Below, piece after piece: positions 46,456 through 57,104 of a stretch of DNA of 64,000 bases (the first letter of the stretch is position 1; each line of letters begins with the position of its first letter). Both the position numbers and the translations under genes were made by a program. The notes beneath the pieces were generated by a model. It was not told the origin of the DNA and searched no databases. It saw only the letters and a list, made by a program, of their open reading frames with translations. This DNA comes from Suillus spraguei (lineage: Eukaryota; Basidiomycota; Agaricomycetes; Boletales; Suillaceae): positions 1 to 64,000 of the forward strand of contig JABCPU010000204.1 in NCBI GenBank assembly GCA_016800925.1, read 5' to 3'.

Positions 46456-48885
46456 ATGCGGTATCTTGTCTTTTCTCTTTATAGACGATCATGGCAGTCT
46501 ACTTTCACTCCACTCCCCCAGAGGACTTATTCCTCTCTCTCCGGCAACAAACACCTCATCAATTTCGCAAAGCAAGCTTCCCTCGTCACAAAGGATCCTG
46601 TATGGGATCTCGTTTCTCAACTGAAACGCGAACGTGAAGATGGACAAATACGTGATGCTTTGGAACGCTGTAACATAACATTCCTCGATTATGTTATCTG
46701 GAAACATGTGGTGCATTCACCCGACTTAAACACAGCTTTAACTGCAATAGAACAGCGTCCAAGCATTGCAGGTCAATTCCCTGGAGACCGTTCTGTCAAT
46801 GTGCGTGAACACGCGTTACGTCTTCCCGCGTGGGTCGTCTTCTCCTTACTATGTCACAAAGTTCGGACTGCGCAGGATGCGCAGGACGGTCTGTTACGTC
46901 TTACATTCGAGCACTCGTGGTCCCTTGGCTCTTATGACCGCCCTGCACTGTTCATTCTGTCCACGCACGCGCTCGCTCACTTCGACATTCTTACGCCGAT
47001 GCGTGAGATCGTGAAGCAGTTCCTCGCACGCGTGATTCAGTTTCCTACATTTCACTTCAATTCTCTTCTCCGCGCCATTTCCGGTTTCACTCGCTCAGAG
47101 GAGGCGGCCAAACTTGTTGTATCTGTACTCGAGGCAATGTCAGCCCGAGAGGTGCCGCTATGGCTTGAAACATACCAGTCGCTGATGCGAGATCGCTTTG
47201 TCACTCTCCAATTGACCAAAATCCTCCAGGCGAAGATGACCCACGAAGGAGTTGTGCCAACTGCAGAACATCTAGAGGCCTTTCTTCGCATTTTTTCCAA
47301 ACACGGGGCCGTCCAGGATTCACAGGAATACCTCCACGCCATTCGTCGATACTGTATAGAGCATAACCTAACAGCACCTTACGGGCCGGATGTTCACCTC
47401 CGTGGTGCTGATCTCTCAGGGACAACACACCCTGCAAACACGCTACATATCGGATCTTTGCGGGATGACCGTGTTTCCGCGTTTCACTACCTCCATAAGC
47501 TTCTCCAGCTCGAAGCTGCCGACAACCCTAAACCTGCCAAGTCCGTCTCGGCACCTTCATCTCGCCATGCATCCACAAAGTTCTGGTCTGGTACAAAGAC
47601 CAACGTGGATATCTTTGATTGGACGACTGCACTCGTTTCCGCAGCAAACGATAAGCAGACTTCCGCATCAACCCTCATCACGCTTTTCGAGCGCGCCCGC
47701 GAACGAACGAAGCAGTTCAAACCTAATGTTGTTACATATACCGTCGTGCTTCGCGGTTTACTCTTTCGAGGAGCTTTCGAGGAGGCTTTGAAGATATGGA
47801 ATCAGTTGCTTGATTCGGAAATTTTACTCGACCGCAAGGCGCTGACAGTGGGTGTGCAAATCCTTACTCGTGCAGGGCACCCGCAGGATGCATTCTACCT
47901 TCTGAATTCGTTTATGGACGCACAGCGCACCTCTTCGCACCCAGCGTCCCTTCCAGATGACAAGCATATCGCTCCTGCAACCCATCATTGGATAAATATC
48001 ATCGTTATCAATGAATTTATGGCCTCCCTACTGCTCATTGACCGCCCAGACGTCATCTTCCAGCTGTGGGACCACCTCGAACAGCTCTATTCCGTACTTC
48101 CAAACGGAGTCACATTGAACATTCTCCTCAAAGCTGCCTTGCTCGCAACCAAGATGGATAATGAATCTGTGCGGGGGACATTCGCGCACTTGTTTGGCAT
48201 GCCTACAGTAGAGTCCAGTGATCCTATCGACTTGATCATGGAACGGCTTCAGTATGCGCATCCGCCGCCAGTCGTTGGGATCTGGAGGGCCCGCCGTGCA
48301 GGTGATGTAGCTCGAGAGATCTTCCGCAGTATGATGTATGGAAATTGGAAGCAGCTCCTAGGTGTGAAGGCGCCCGCTTCCGTCGTGCGCTCCAAGGATG
48401 CCGAGGCTACACCTCTTTACCCACTGGTGGAACTAGCCAAAAGTATTACAGTGCCATTCTCCGCGCGCAAAGACTATGATGCGCAACTGAAAAGCATTAT
48501 CGCGGATGACCATTCTCTCGCAAAGCCCAATCCCTATCTATCTATCGTGCCCACCAACGTAACCTTCTCAGCTTACATCCAGCTTCTGGGTTTCACCGGG
48601 CGCTCGTCAGAAATTTCGCTTGCACTCGCGTGGATGCGCGCGCTGCAAATACATCCCTCGTCAAAGACATTGTCTATTGCGCTCGTGTTCTGGGCTGAGG
48701 TGTCCTTACGTGGTCCGTTGTTTGAAGCGTGGGCGGAACGACGAAATAAAGGGGAGAGTGAATATGAACGGCTACTGAAGTGGATGACTGAGTGGGTTGG
48801 GGAAGAGGCTCCGACGGAGGCGGACATACAAAAGGCGTTGAGAGTGGTTGCCAAGTTGAGAGACAGTTCTTTTGGTGGACCATGA
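46456..48885 (+). CDS. Pentatricopeptide-repeat protein, probably mitochondrial
   Basis: PPR proteins bind organellar RNA and act in its processing or translation. This uninterrupted frame gives 809 residues from the first in-frame ATG (46456). The open frame itself begins upstream without an ATG. The N-terminus MRYLVFSLYRRSWQSTFTPLPQRTYSSLSG is Arg/Ser-rich and lacks acidic residues, as in a mitochondrial targeting signal. PPR-like repeats include PNVVTYTVVLRGLLFRGAFEEALKIWNQL (about residues 415-445), followed by LTVGVQILTRAGHPQDAFYLL. Another is NVTFSAYIQLLGFTGRSSEISLALAWM near residue 700. No introns are needed. The RNA target is unknown. Confidence 0.85.
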   Translation: MRYLVFSLYRRSWQSTFTPLPQRTYSSLSGNKHLINFAKQASLVTKDPVWDLVSQLKREREDGQIRDALERCNITFLDYVIWKHVVHSPDLNTALTAIEQRPSIAGQFPGDRSVNVREHALRLPAWVVFSLLCHKVRTAQDAQDGLLRLTFEHSWSLGSYDRPALFILSTHALAHFDILTPMREIVKQFLARVIQFPTFHFNSLLRAISGFTRSEEAAKLVVSVLEAMSAREVPLWLETYQSLMRDRFVTLQLTKILQAKMTHEGVVPTAEHLEAFLRIFSKHGAVQDSQEYLHAIRRYCIEHNLTAPYGPDVHLRGADLSGTTHPANTLHIGSLRDDRVSAFHYLHKLLQLEAADNPKPAKSVSAPSSRHASTKFWSGTKTNVDIFDWTTALVSAANDKQTSASTLITLFERARERTKQFKPNVVTYTVVLRGLLFRGAFEEALKIWNQLLDSEILLDRKALTVGVQILTRAGHPQDAFYLLNSFMDAQRTSSHPASLPDDKHIAPATHHWINIIVINEFMASLLLIDRPDVIFQLWDHLEQLYSVLPNGVTLNILLKAALLATKMDNESVRGTFAHLFGMPTVESSDPIDLIMERLQYAHPPPVVGIWRARRAGDVAREIFRSMMYGNWKQLLGVKAPASVVRSKDAEATPLYPLVELAKSITVPFSARKDYDAQLKSIIADDHSLAKPNPYLSIVPTNVTFSAYIQLLGFTGRSSEISLALAWMRALQIHPSSKTLSIALVFWAEVSLRGPLFEAWAERRNKGESEYERLLKWMTEWVGEEAPTEADIQKALRVVAKLRDSSFGGP

Positions 48886-50406
48886 TTAGTACGATATTTC
48901 ACATTTCAATGCCACGTTTGTTCGTTGAAGTTAATGCAGCAGTAGCGAAGTAAACTACATTCGCCGTCTGACCATGTGCAAATGTATCCGTCTGAAGGTC
49001 AGGTACGGCGCGTCTGGGTGTCAGACTTTGCGAGCCATTGAACGTCGTGGCATATGACTATGCAGGTGGCAGTGGCAATCGTTTTCGATTGACGCGAACG
49101 GTCCAACTGGACCTTGCCGGAATGTCATGCCAGGCAGACAATGACTCAACTTCGCGAAGCATCGGTGCAATGATCCATTCCATACTAATCTCTTCTTCAC
49201 CGACATATTTCATTGGTAAATGGAACATGAAAGGGGCTCAAGCGGCGTGCGCACATGACAGTCATACGAATTTCGAAAACCCTCCATATGTAGAAAATAA
49301 AATATATCGCTTGTGTTCACAATAGTGCAGGGGATAACGACGGATAGGGAAACCGTCAGTAAATGGAAGAAAGAATCAGTGACTCCGTCGTACACCCACT
49401 AGTAGTGTTTGTTCATCAGGAAATCACATTTCAAGAGGGTTCCATTGCGAACTGAGAAGACACGATTTTCAATAACAAGTGGGAGGCCAGTCGAGCGAAG
49501 CCGGAACTTCGGCCGTTTGACATTTCAGCGCTTCAGCATCTCAGGAGGTTTGCTTGACGTTGCTTGTCGAGTAGCCCGTTGCGAGATGAAAATTTGGGGC
49601 GGCCCTAGAAATTGAGTTAGTCAGTGTTAATTTGCACCAGAGCGGGCTTAAAAGCGCTGTCAACCTCAACCTCAGCCATGTTGACGAGAAAACTGGCATC
49701 GTAATGATGACAGTGTGCTATGACAGGACCTAGTGGCACTGAGGGGCAAGGCAGGGTGGAATACACCTGCAACCTCAACCCAACGTGGAGACTGAGTACT
49801 GAGGGCCTGAAGCTTTGATATTATATAGGGGTAAATTTGCCAAATACGGATTTGTTATGTTGAAATTACTAAGTAAAATCCTAATTTAGATTTCAACTAG
49901 GGGTTTCGAGTTTCTAAATTTTAAATCTATGTAACGGTACTTTTTGGACATTTCCACGAGTGATAATACCTTGTGAGGTATTTCAAGGTCCAAGGACAAA
50001 ATGGCCATTGTTACCCTCGGCCAACCGGTGAGCCGTAGTATGCAGGCGCTCCGCGATGAGCTATGATTAGCATGCGCTCATCGGTCTGTACACGTACTAT
50101 GGGTATACACAGTGGTTATCGTGCGTGTGCCATATGTCCCGTCTGCTGTTATCGTCGACACATGCTGGCTGGTGCCAGGTGTACCAATGCCGTTATTGAT
50201 ATCAAGCACAAGGATCATGCACATGTACGGATCTCGCAACATTATTGTCGTTATGTCGAAGATCCGTGTACTGATAGATTCGTTCGAGCCCATTAGTCTA
50301 TGTAAATATGCTGGTGATCCTATACTTCTTCAGGTAGGCACTAGGTCAGTTCGTGCGGTCTACAACCTCGCAAAAGCTCTGCATTGCCAAATTAAACTTT
50401 GAGGCG
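48886..50406. other. Long non-coding stretch, nothing recognised
   Basis: No gene family, RNA gene or complete repeat could be identified. One isolated CATCAGGAAATCA at about 49416 equals the terminus of the MITEs, but no matching second end was found. Confidence 0.4.
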
Positions 50407-50474
50407 TGGAATATGCCAGGGATCATGCATGCGTAATGCTACAAAAACATATCTGAAGTCTCTGTTTTGTCACT
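50407..50474 (-). repeat. Short duplicate of the 3' end of the MFS gene
   Basis: About 68 bp, including ACATATCTGAAGTCTCTGTT and AGGGATCATGCATGCGTAATG, match 53090-53157, the last codons and 3' flank of the MFS transporter gene. The rest of such a gene is absent here. Confidence 0.75.
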
Positions 50475-50564
50475 ACTGTAGAGATCGGACCCTCCCCAGA
50501 TCCAGGATCCCAAAAGTATATACTATGTTGTATGGCAGTGCAACTACAAAGATGTAACTCCACT

Positions 50565-52481
50565 CTAAACATCAATGACTTCAAGCTTGTCAGGTAAACC
50601 ACTCGCGTGTGGTGCAAAGCTTGCCCATTTGTTGAGTAAATAAATTCTATCCTTATCGACCCATACGTCCGCAAGGAATGATTCAGTAGAACCAAACTTT
50701 CTGGTAAACCTGACCTCGACGTAAGACAGGAGCGACGTGAAGCTCGTCCCAAGCCCGTCGTCATCCCAGTTATTCCTGTTATCTGCATGAATATCTATCG
50801 TAGATGGCTCTTTCACCACTCGTCCTAGGCCCCGGCTATTCGTCACAGCCAGCGGACTGGAGTCCATCATGTGTAACATATACTCCCCTGTGAGACCCTG
50901 TGCCAACATGTTGACTGGGAATGCCTGCAGCACCCGGTTCCCGTTAACATGAATTTTTCTTCCGTCGTAGTGCGCGAAAATACGAGCATTTGAAGGGCCC
51001 CAGCGTTCCCAAGGTATTGACGTTGCTGCTGTCATTCTGTCAAGATTGAAGAAAATCCTCGTGGAAATGACGTAAGCCTGACGACTCGTTTTTATGCATA
51101 GTAAACGGTTTTGGGGGTCTGAAGTGTGCATGATTTGTTGGGCTTGTGTCTGCGGTGAGCTGCTCAATATGGTCTACGGGAAGGGAGCACCGGATGTTCA
51201 AAAAATGGATGGGTAGTAGGAAGTGTGCCAGTAATTGTGGCGTCTGGGGCATATTCTCGATTGAATAGAGCTTCAAATCGTCGACGACAACGAGTAATCT
51301 ATTGTTTCCGAGAAAACAAAAATCCATTGTTGATGGGAAACTCACGCGACCTTTCAGGACGCTCTAAATCAAGAATTAGCTGTCGGGCGTTTCAACCGTT
51401 TCTGACCAAGACTCACATTGGATGTCGTTGAGTGTTGCCAATTCCAAATATTCAATTGCCATGTTATATCACATTGCGATATGAAAGATGACTGCAAAGC
51501 GATATAACTCCCAAAGCCCTTAATTTTCGCACCTGTCATCATAAAGTTGTTCTCAAGTCTGGGAAGTGATACAGGACCAGTAGCCTTGGGGTGAACACCA
51601 TCACTACCCAGGTCCCGAAGTTCGATGTAGACTGTCTTGTCGTTCGACTGATCAGTGACAACATATGCGGTGGCAATCAGATTCTGTACTGGGTCCATGA
51701 ATACATCAAGGGCACTTGAGTCGGGTGTGAAGATCTGATGAGGCTCGGACTGGGAACGGAACGAGAAACGACGACTTGGTATTAGCTCAAAAGACTCAAG
51801 AACGATATTCGACGACGAGAGGTTTTAATATGATGGTTTAGACGGAGAATCAAAGGGAAACTTGTCTGAGGCGTGCAACGAGGAGTGATTGTGTATGTAA
51901 AAGAAAAGGATGAGTACGTACGATAATGACGTCGATAGTCATATCTTGACATCGGGAACTGAAAACAATGTTCCTGGAGACCAGTCGCGCTTGAAGGTTT
52001 TTTGCGAGGGCTTTGGTAGTATCGGAACGATTGCGACTGTGTCCCCTTCTTTATTCCACGTGCAGATATGTCCATCTGCAATGAGTGAGCTTCTTGCCAG
52101 ATTTCCTTGGAAGAGAGACTGTTTTGAAAGAGCGGGCATCGACTTTGAACCATGCGTGAGCTTTGTCCCTCAAGAGTTGTAGGCGCTTGGAGACGGGAAT
52201 GTTGACATTGTCTGTATTGGGGACATGGAGCAACCCTTGGCCACTGAGTTCAACGATGTACTGAAGTTCGGAGGACGACATGTACGTCTGGCGAAGAGCC
52301 TTACATACCTGCGAGACGATGATCATAAGTATAAAAGTCCATCTAGGACAACGATAGCATCAACACGATGATAAATTGGGCTCACGGACGCGCAACGAAG
52401 AATATCTAGGCAAGAAAGGAGGCTCAAAATGTTGAGCTGTAGTTCTTCAGCAAGAAACAAAAACCCTGTGTTGGACTTCAT
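50565..52481 (-). pseudogene. F-box protein with beta-propeller-like body, probably broken
   Basis: F-box proteins select substrates for SCF ubiquitin ligases. Exon 1 (52481-52386) gives FLAEELQLNILSLLSCLDILRCAS. After a 77-nt intron (52309-52385) it continues VCKALRQTYMSSSELQYIVELSG, completing the F-box. The long body has SKRLQLLRDKAHAWF, DPVQNLIATAYVV, LNIWNW and FLGNNRLLVVVDDLKLYSI, the style of agaricomycete F-box proteins. It ends PDKLEVIDV at 50565. A TGA follows VPDVKI (about 51950). The frame changes again at a C/A-run (about 51105-51125, between SPTNHAH and SDPQNRLLC). A roughly 110-bp segment shared with 33.6 kb lies in the suspect interval. Sequence error remains possible. Confidence 0.7.
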
Positions 52482-53124
52482 TTCGTGGCCCACTAATCTT
52501 GATTAGATACGATTCGAGGTCTTTCCAGCGTTTAGTAACAACTCGTGACTTATGAAGCTCTTATGTAATTAGCTTTATGGAAATCTGAACAGTTGATTCA
52601 AAAACTATTCATCTGTTCGCGATGATGCGGCGGAAGAGGCTTATGTTGGATTATCAGGGGTCGAGGTATGAGCTCGACACTTGTCGGGAACCTTCGGGAA
52701 TGATGACGCGATATTATCGGCCGTCGGCAGCATAGTTTTACCGTTGGCAGACATATATAAGCAGATCATTGACAGTACAAGTACGCTATGTGTTTGTTTT
52801 TACGGGTTCATTGTAACACCTGGATTGGTATTACTTATCACCTCCAGCCGCAGAAATCCTCGCATACTATAATTTCTGAGGTTAAGGCGTTTTTGTTCTG
52901 GAGATAACCACTTGAAACTAATGCTGACCCCAAGTGGACACAATGCGTAGAATTGGAATAAGTAAGTGCAGTTTCTCGTAATTGACATGTAAATAGTAAG
53001 CATGCAATGTCATGATACCACCTAGGTCGCATCATCAATGAGTACGATGAATTGGCGATACGAATAAGAAAACATGTTTATACTAACCAATGAGTATGTA
53101 GCAAGGGATCACGCATGCTTAATG
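52482..53124. other. Intergenic, nothing recognised
   Basis: Upstream region of the F-box gene and 3' flank of the MFS gene. No other feature could be supported. Confidence 0.4.
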
Positions 53125-55753
53125 TTACAAAACGTATCTGAAGTCTCTGTTTTGCCTATCTGTCAAATCCAGGAATTCCTAGTGCAGGCAGGGTATCAGC
53201 CTTGTATACAAACTGCAACAACCAATTCGGAGAACTCACCTTGTCGACCTTAACTTCTACACGCTTCCCATCTTCAGTGATTCTCTCGATAATGTATTCT
53301 TCCTCGTCGTCAACAGGCTGAGCATCACGGATTTTGTTCTCTCGGACGAGTACGGCACGGATGACAAGAAGAAGTATCGGACAGGTGACATAACATGCAC
53401 CGATCACAGCCCATGGAACATGGTTACTGCATAAAGTCGTGATTAATCTGAACCTTCCTAGAGTCACTCGAAGGATCACCTACCGCGGCTTGTATTGTGT
53501 CTTCCACATGAAGGGGCCAGCTGAATTGCCAATGCAATATGCAGAGAGCATGATGGCATTAGTAACAATCTGTAGGTTGACTTTGACTTGAGGAGCGACT
53601 TCAATAAGTTGCAGAGCACCTACCTTCTTCGTATGTCCAGCAGTCACACTATTAAGCCACGACAGCGACAGCACGAACCCAGGCACACTGACCCCAGCTA
53701 TGGAACGATGAGTATACAAACACACCCCAGGCATCAAACGCACTCAGGAACTGGCCGATCAAAAGTCCAGTCTGATATTGCGAAATGAGTGATACTGAGG
53801 ACAACTAGGTGCTTCGCGGAAGTACGCCACATACCCGATTCGACCAGGGAAGTAGGTTGACCAGCAAGATGCCCAACCACGCCGGGACGAAGTAAGCAGC
53901 ACCAACATATGCTCTGGAATTGGGCCGTCGTGCAGCAAGCCGAACACCAGTAAAGATTGTCAAGATTTCAACGACACCAGGAACACAGGACAATAGAGTC
54001 GTCTGTAGAGGGCTGAATCCGAACGAAGCGACGATGAGTGTTTGCTGGTTTGTCAAAGAGTTAGGCACATTGTCCAAAGCCGAGAAGAGGGCGAAGAGCC
54101 ATGTCTTAGGGTCAGTCAGGGCTTCGATCATCCTAAAGGTGTGAGTTATGAAATATCATAATTGCGTCTCATACATACTGCTCCTTCTTGAATCGCTTGT
54201 TTTCTACACCTGTTTGGTTTTCCTGCGCCAATCGTAAGATAACAGTTCATTTCATTTCGCTTGACAGACGTACTTTGATACGTTGCACGGCTTTTGCCCG
54301 CTCATCGGGAGTGAGGAACCAGGCGGTCGTAGGCGAATCAGGGAAGAAGAACCTTCATCCAACGGTGATGTCTGAATTAAAGAGGAAATACACTAGAAAT
54401 TTTCATACACTCACCAGAATGAGATGGCAAGGATCAGTGTTATTATACCAGTGATGATCATGAGCCTGCGATCTATCAGAGAGTGTATGGAATAATCAAG
54501 GAAAATGCCTGACCATTGCCACGGTTCAAACCCTTCGGTATTGATGTGCAAAGTACCAAAGCTGATGAAACCAGAGATGATTTGTGCTAGAGATTGCTGG
54601 CTTAGGCGGTAACATGAATTATTGCATTTTTATAGCGCACCAGTGCCGTTCATCAAAACTAGGTTCGCCGCGCGTTTAATTAGTTGACTTGGCAATCGTT
54701 TGGGAATAAAAACTTACACCAATAACCAACCCGTAGGGTCTGTTCCGTCCGCGTGTAGAACATGGAGCTAACAATCAAGAATCCGGCAGTGATCGACCCT
54801 TCACATATACCCAGCAGCAGGCGCACAACAAGAAGCCCAGTAAAGTTTTTGCATGCTGCATGAGATGCTAGTGCGACCGCCCAGACGAAGATATTGATAC
54901 TGTTATATGTTGTCATTAAAATTCATATTGATAATGCTTCGAAGCCTACCTCATCCATTTTCCGACCGGGAATCTTTGAAGGGCAAGGTTCTGGGGATAC
55001 TCGAAGGCAAGATAACTAAGGTAGAACACTGTGCCGAGCCTGGAAGATACTGTAAGGCACATAAAAGATCGAATAGTGAATATCTTCTCACCAATTGTAC
55101 CTGAAGATAGTTTAGCTTCGGACTTAGCTTCAACTTCAAGATAAGAACGGCTTACTCATTCGTAGTCAGGTGCGTGGCCTCCCTGATAACACACGGGGTT
55201 AGTATCGGGTTGGTCAGTCTCGATGCACAGTCCTTACTCAATTCCAAGGATGGCCGCGGAACCCAAGGTTGTCTTGTCCATGAATTGGATCCTGTGCGCA
55301 AGTGAGTGCTGATTCGATGTGAATTCAATCAACCTACCAGTAAAGAACTGGACCGTGATTGTCAGATGCGATCATTATTGATTCAAACAACTGAGTGCAG
55401 CAGTTGACTCACCACACATCATAGGCATGATATGTCTATCAATCTTTCTCCTGAAACGAAATCAAACGATGTTGATGTGCATGCAGTCTCACAACGCACC
55501 TTATTCTCAAAGCCTCATCGGGATGGAGAGTTGAAGTTAACCCAGCGACGAGCTGAGCACCAGTGTCAACATCCTTGGTCGATAAAGAAACTCCTGCATG
55601 ATGTTTCTGGTCCTTGAATACACCGGAGGATTCCCGACTCATTCTGAGAAGATTCGAAGATACCGAACTGTGGGTGGATTCAGGAAGAAGCTGGAATCTG
55701 GCGCTTGGAGGAGTTGATTCGCCTATTTTATCGTGTGGTCCCCCAGGCCTCAT
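53125..55753 (-). CDS. MFS transporter, anion:cation symporter (Dal5/allantoate permease-like) family
   Basis: This is a plasma-membrane transporter of the major facilitator superfamily. Members of this branch import organic anions such as allantoate, vitamins or nicotinate; the substrate here is unknown. Many exons are read from MRPGGPHDKIGEST at 55753 to ...DLTDRQNRDFRYVL at 53125. Family hallmarks include RKIDRHIMPMM, YWIQFMDKTTLGSAAILGI, LLGICEGSITAGFLIVSSMFYTRTEQTLR and TDPKTWLFALFSALDNVPNSLTNQQ. SVTAGHTKKV and CIGNSAGPFMWKTQYKPR are also present. These correspond to the first helix, the G-x-x-E motif, the central loop exit and the C-terminal half. The soluble tail is charged (DDEEEYIIERITEDGKRVEVKVDK). 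No break was seen. Confidence 0.9.
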
Positions 55754-56173
55754 GCGCACCCTAAAGCTTGGCACATCGTTGGCGTAGATAAGGAGTCTAC
55801 ATAAATATATGGGTACGAGTGCCTGATCCTGGAGCTGGCAGGTGAATGTCAGGCGACCCTAGACCTGAGCATACACGACTCGTGACCTTTCGGAGCCAAA
55901 AAGTCACTTTGAGGATAACCAAGAATATATTAATATTTCATGGTACCCACCTGGGGTAAATATATACGCTATCGCGGGGTACTGATATATAACGGATGAA
56001 GATTGGGTTGAAATTGAAATAAGCATCCATGGGCACAACATGGGCAAACTTCAAGCTTGGTCGAGATTGTTTACTCCGTGAGCGCTCGTCGGTTCCGATT
56101 CAGCGTGAAACTTCTTTCATTCACACGTTCAACTCCCAAACCTTGCACGGACCTTAGGTACGCCTGGCTGCAG
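55754..56173. other. MFS gene upstream region
   Basis: Divergent interval between the MFS gene and the small membrane-protein frame. No motif was assigned. Confidence 0.4.
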
Positions 56174-56770
56174 ATGGCATTTATCATGTGTGCTGAATTT
56201 CATGCGGCTTTGTACATGAATGAATATAGTTCTGTCCTAGTCGCAGCACACATACCTCAGAGAGAATCAATCGCTGAACGGCTTTCCAACATGACGTCCA
56301 CCATCACTGCGACCGCATCTTTGCTGCCGACGGTAACAGGGCAGCTCAGTACACAACCACCTATCATGCAGATCATTCCCATACTTCGTGCGACATTCAG
56401 TCTTCTGCGCACTTTCTTGTCTCAAGCCTTGCGAATTGTGGTCGCACTCGCCACTCCCTTACTCATTTTCGTGCCTCTTATATCTCGTCTGTTTGCTCCG
56501 GTTATACTCGCCTTCCACATTGTATTAGACGTCACAGTCTACACCCCATACATGATCATTTCCAACATAGCTGCCGCGCTCTACCCCGTCTATATGTTCT
56601 GCGGTGTTGCTTGTATCTTTGGAGCGGCTCTGGGCATTCTTGGCAGGTCTTTGATCACACTCTCGAACAACATCATTGCTCCCGAATCACCGAAGGCGTC
56701 GCTACATGCGGAGCTGTCGATGCGATCGAGGAAGAGAAGGAGAAAAAGTTCCTTTGCGGAAGAGTCATAG
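56174..56770 (+). CDS. Small hydrophobic protein of unknown function
   Basis: The frame is open from before 56174, the first in-frame ATG. A second candidate start at 56291 begins MTSTITATASLLPTVTGQL and gives 159 residues. Two to three strongly hydrophobic segments follow (IVVALATPLLIFVPLI, FAPVILAFHIVLDVTVY, YPVYMFCGVACIFGAALGIL). The tail is basic (RSRKRRRKSS). This suggests a membrane protein, possibly of the ER or nuclear envelope. No family was recognised, but the composition and length look like a genuine agaricomycete gene. No intron is needed after 56291. Confidence 0.6.
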   Translation: MAFIMCAEFHAALYMNEYSSVLVAAHIPQRESIAERLSNMTSTITATASLLPTVTGQLSTQPPIMQIIPILRATFSLLRTFLSQALRIVVALATPLLIFVPLISRLFAPVILAFHIVLDVTVYTPYMIISNIAAALYPVYMFCGVACIFGAALGILGRSLITLSNNIIAPESPKASLHAELSMRSRKRRRKSSFAEES

Positions 56771-57104
56771 TTATACTTTGCTGTTCAGCAGGTCAATTTT
56801 GCACCTTTAGTAATCTTGTAGAACGTAGGCTGTCTATCGATGAAGTCTACCCAGAGCCTCTTGCGCATTATATCTTATGTATAGGCCTTGAGGGATGCAT
56901 TCAGATAATTGTATTTCAGACTTCACCGTTAACGACTGTCAACCGTAGTCCATTTCACGCAGTTCGGCCTAGTAAGGTCATCATCCTACACACATTCTTC
57001 GCGATCGTCAAGATTTTAGTTACCTGCCCCGCGACTGCATTATTACATGCGTTAAATCATATACCATTCTGAAAATAATTTCAGCACGTCAAAAACAGAT
57101 GTTT
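56771..57104. other. 3' flank, nothing recognised
   Basis: Convergent 3' regions of the small membrane-protein gene and the DUF2235 gene. No other feature was seen. Confidence 0.4.

Noticed and set aside
49415..49440. CATCAGGAAATCA, identical to a MITE terminus
   Set aside because: No matching inverted end was found within a few hundred bases, so a complete element cannot be supported.
56611..57072. 153-residue open frame overlapping the small membrane protein
   Set aside because: It overlaps a more plausible frame, and its downstream part is AT-rich 3' flank without protein character.
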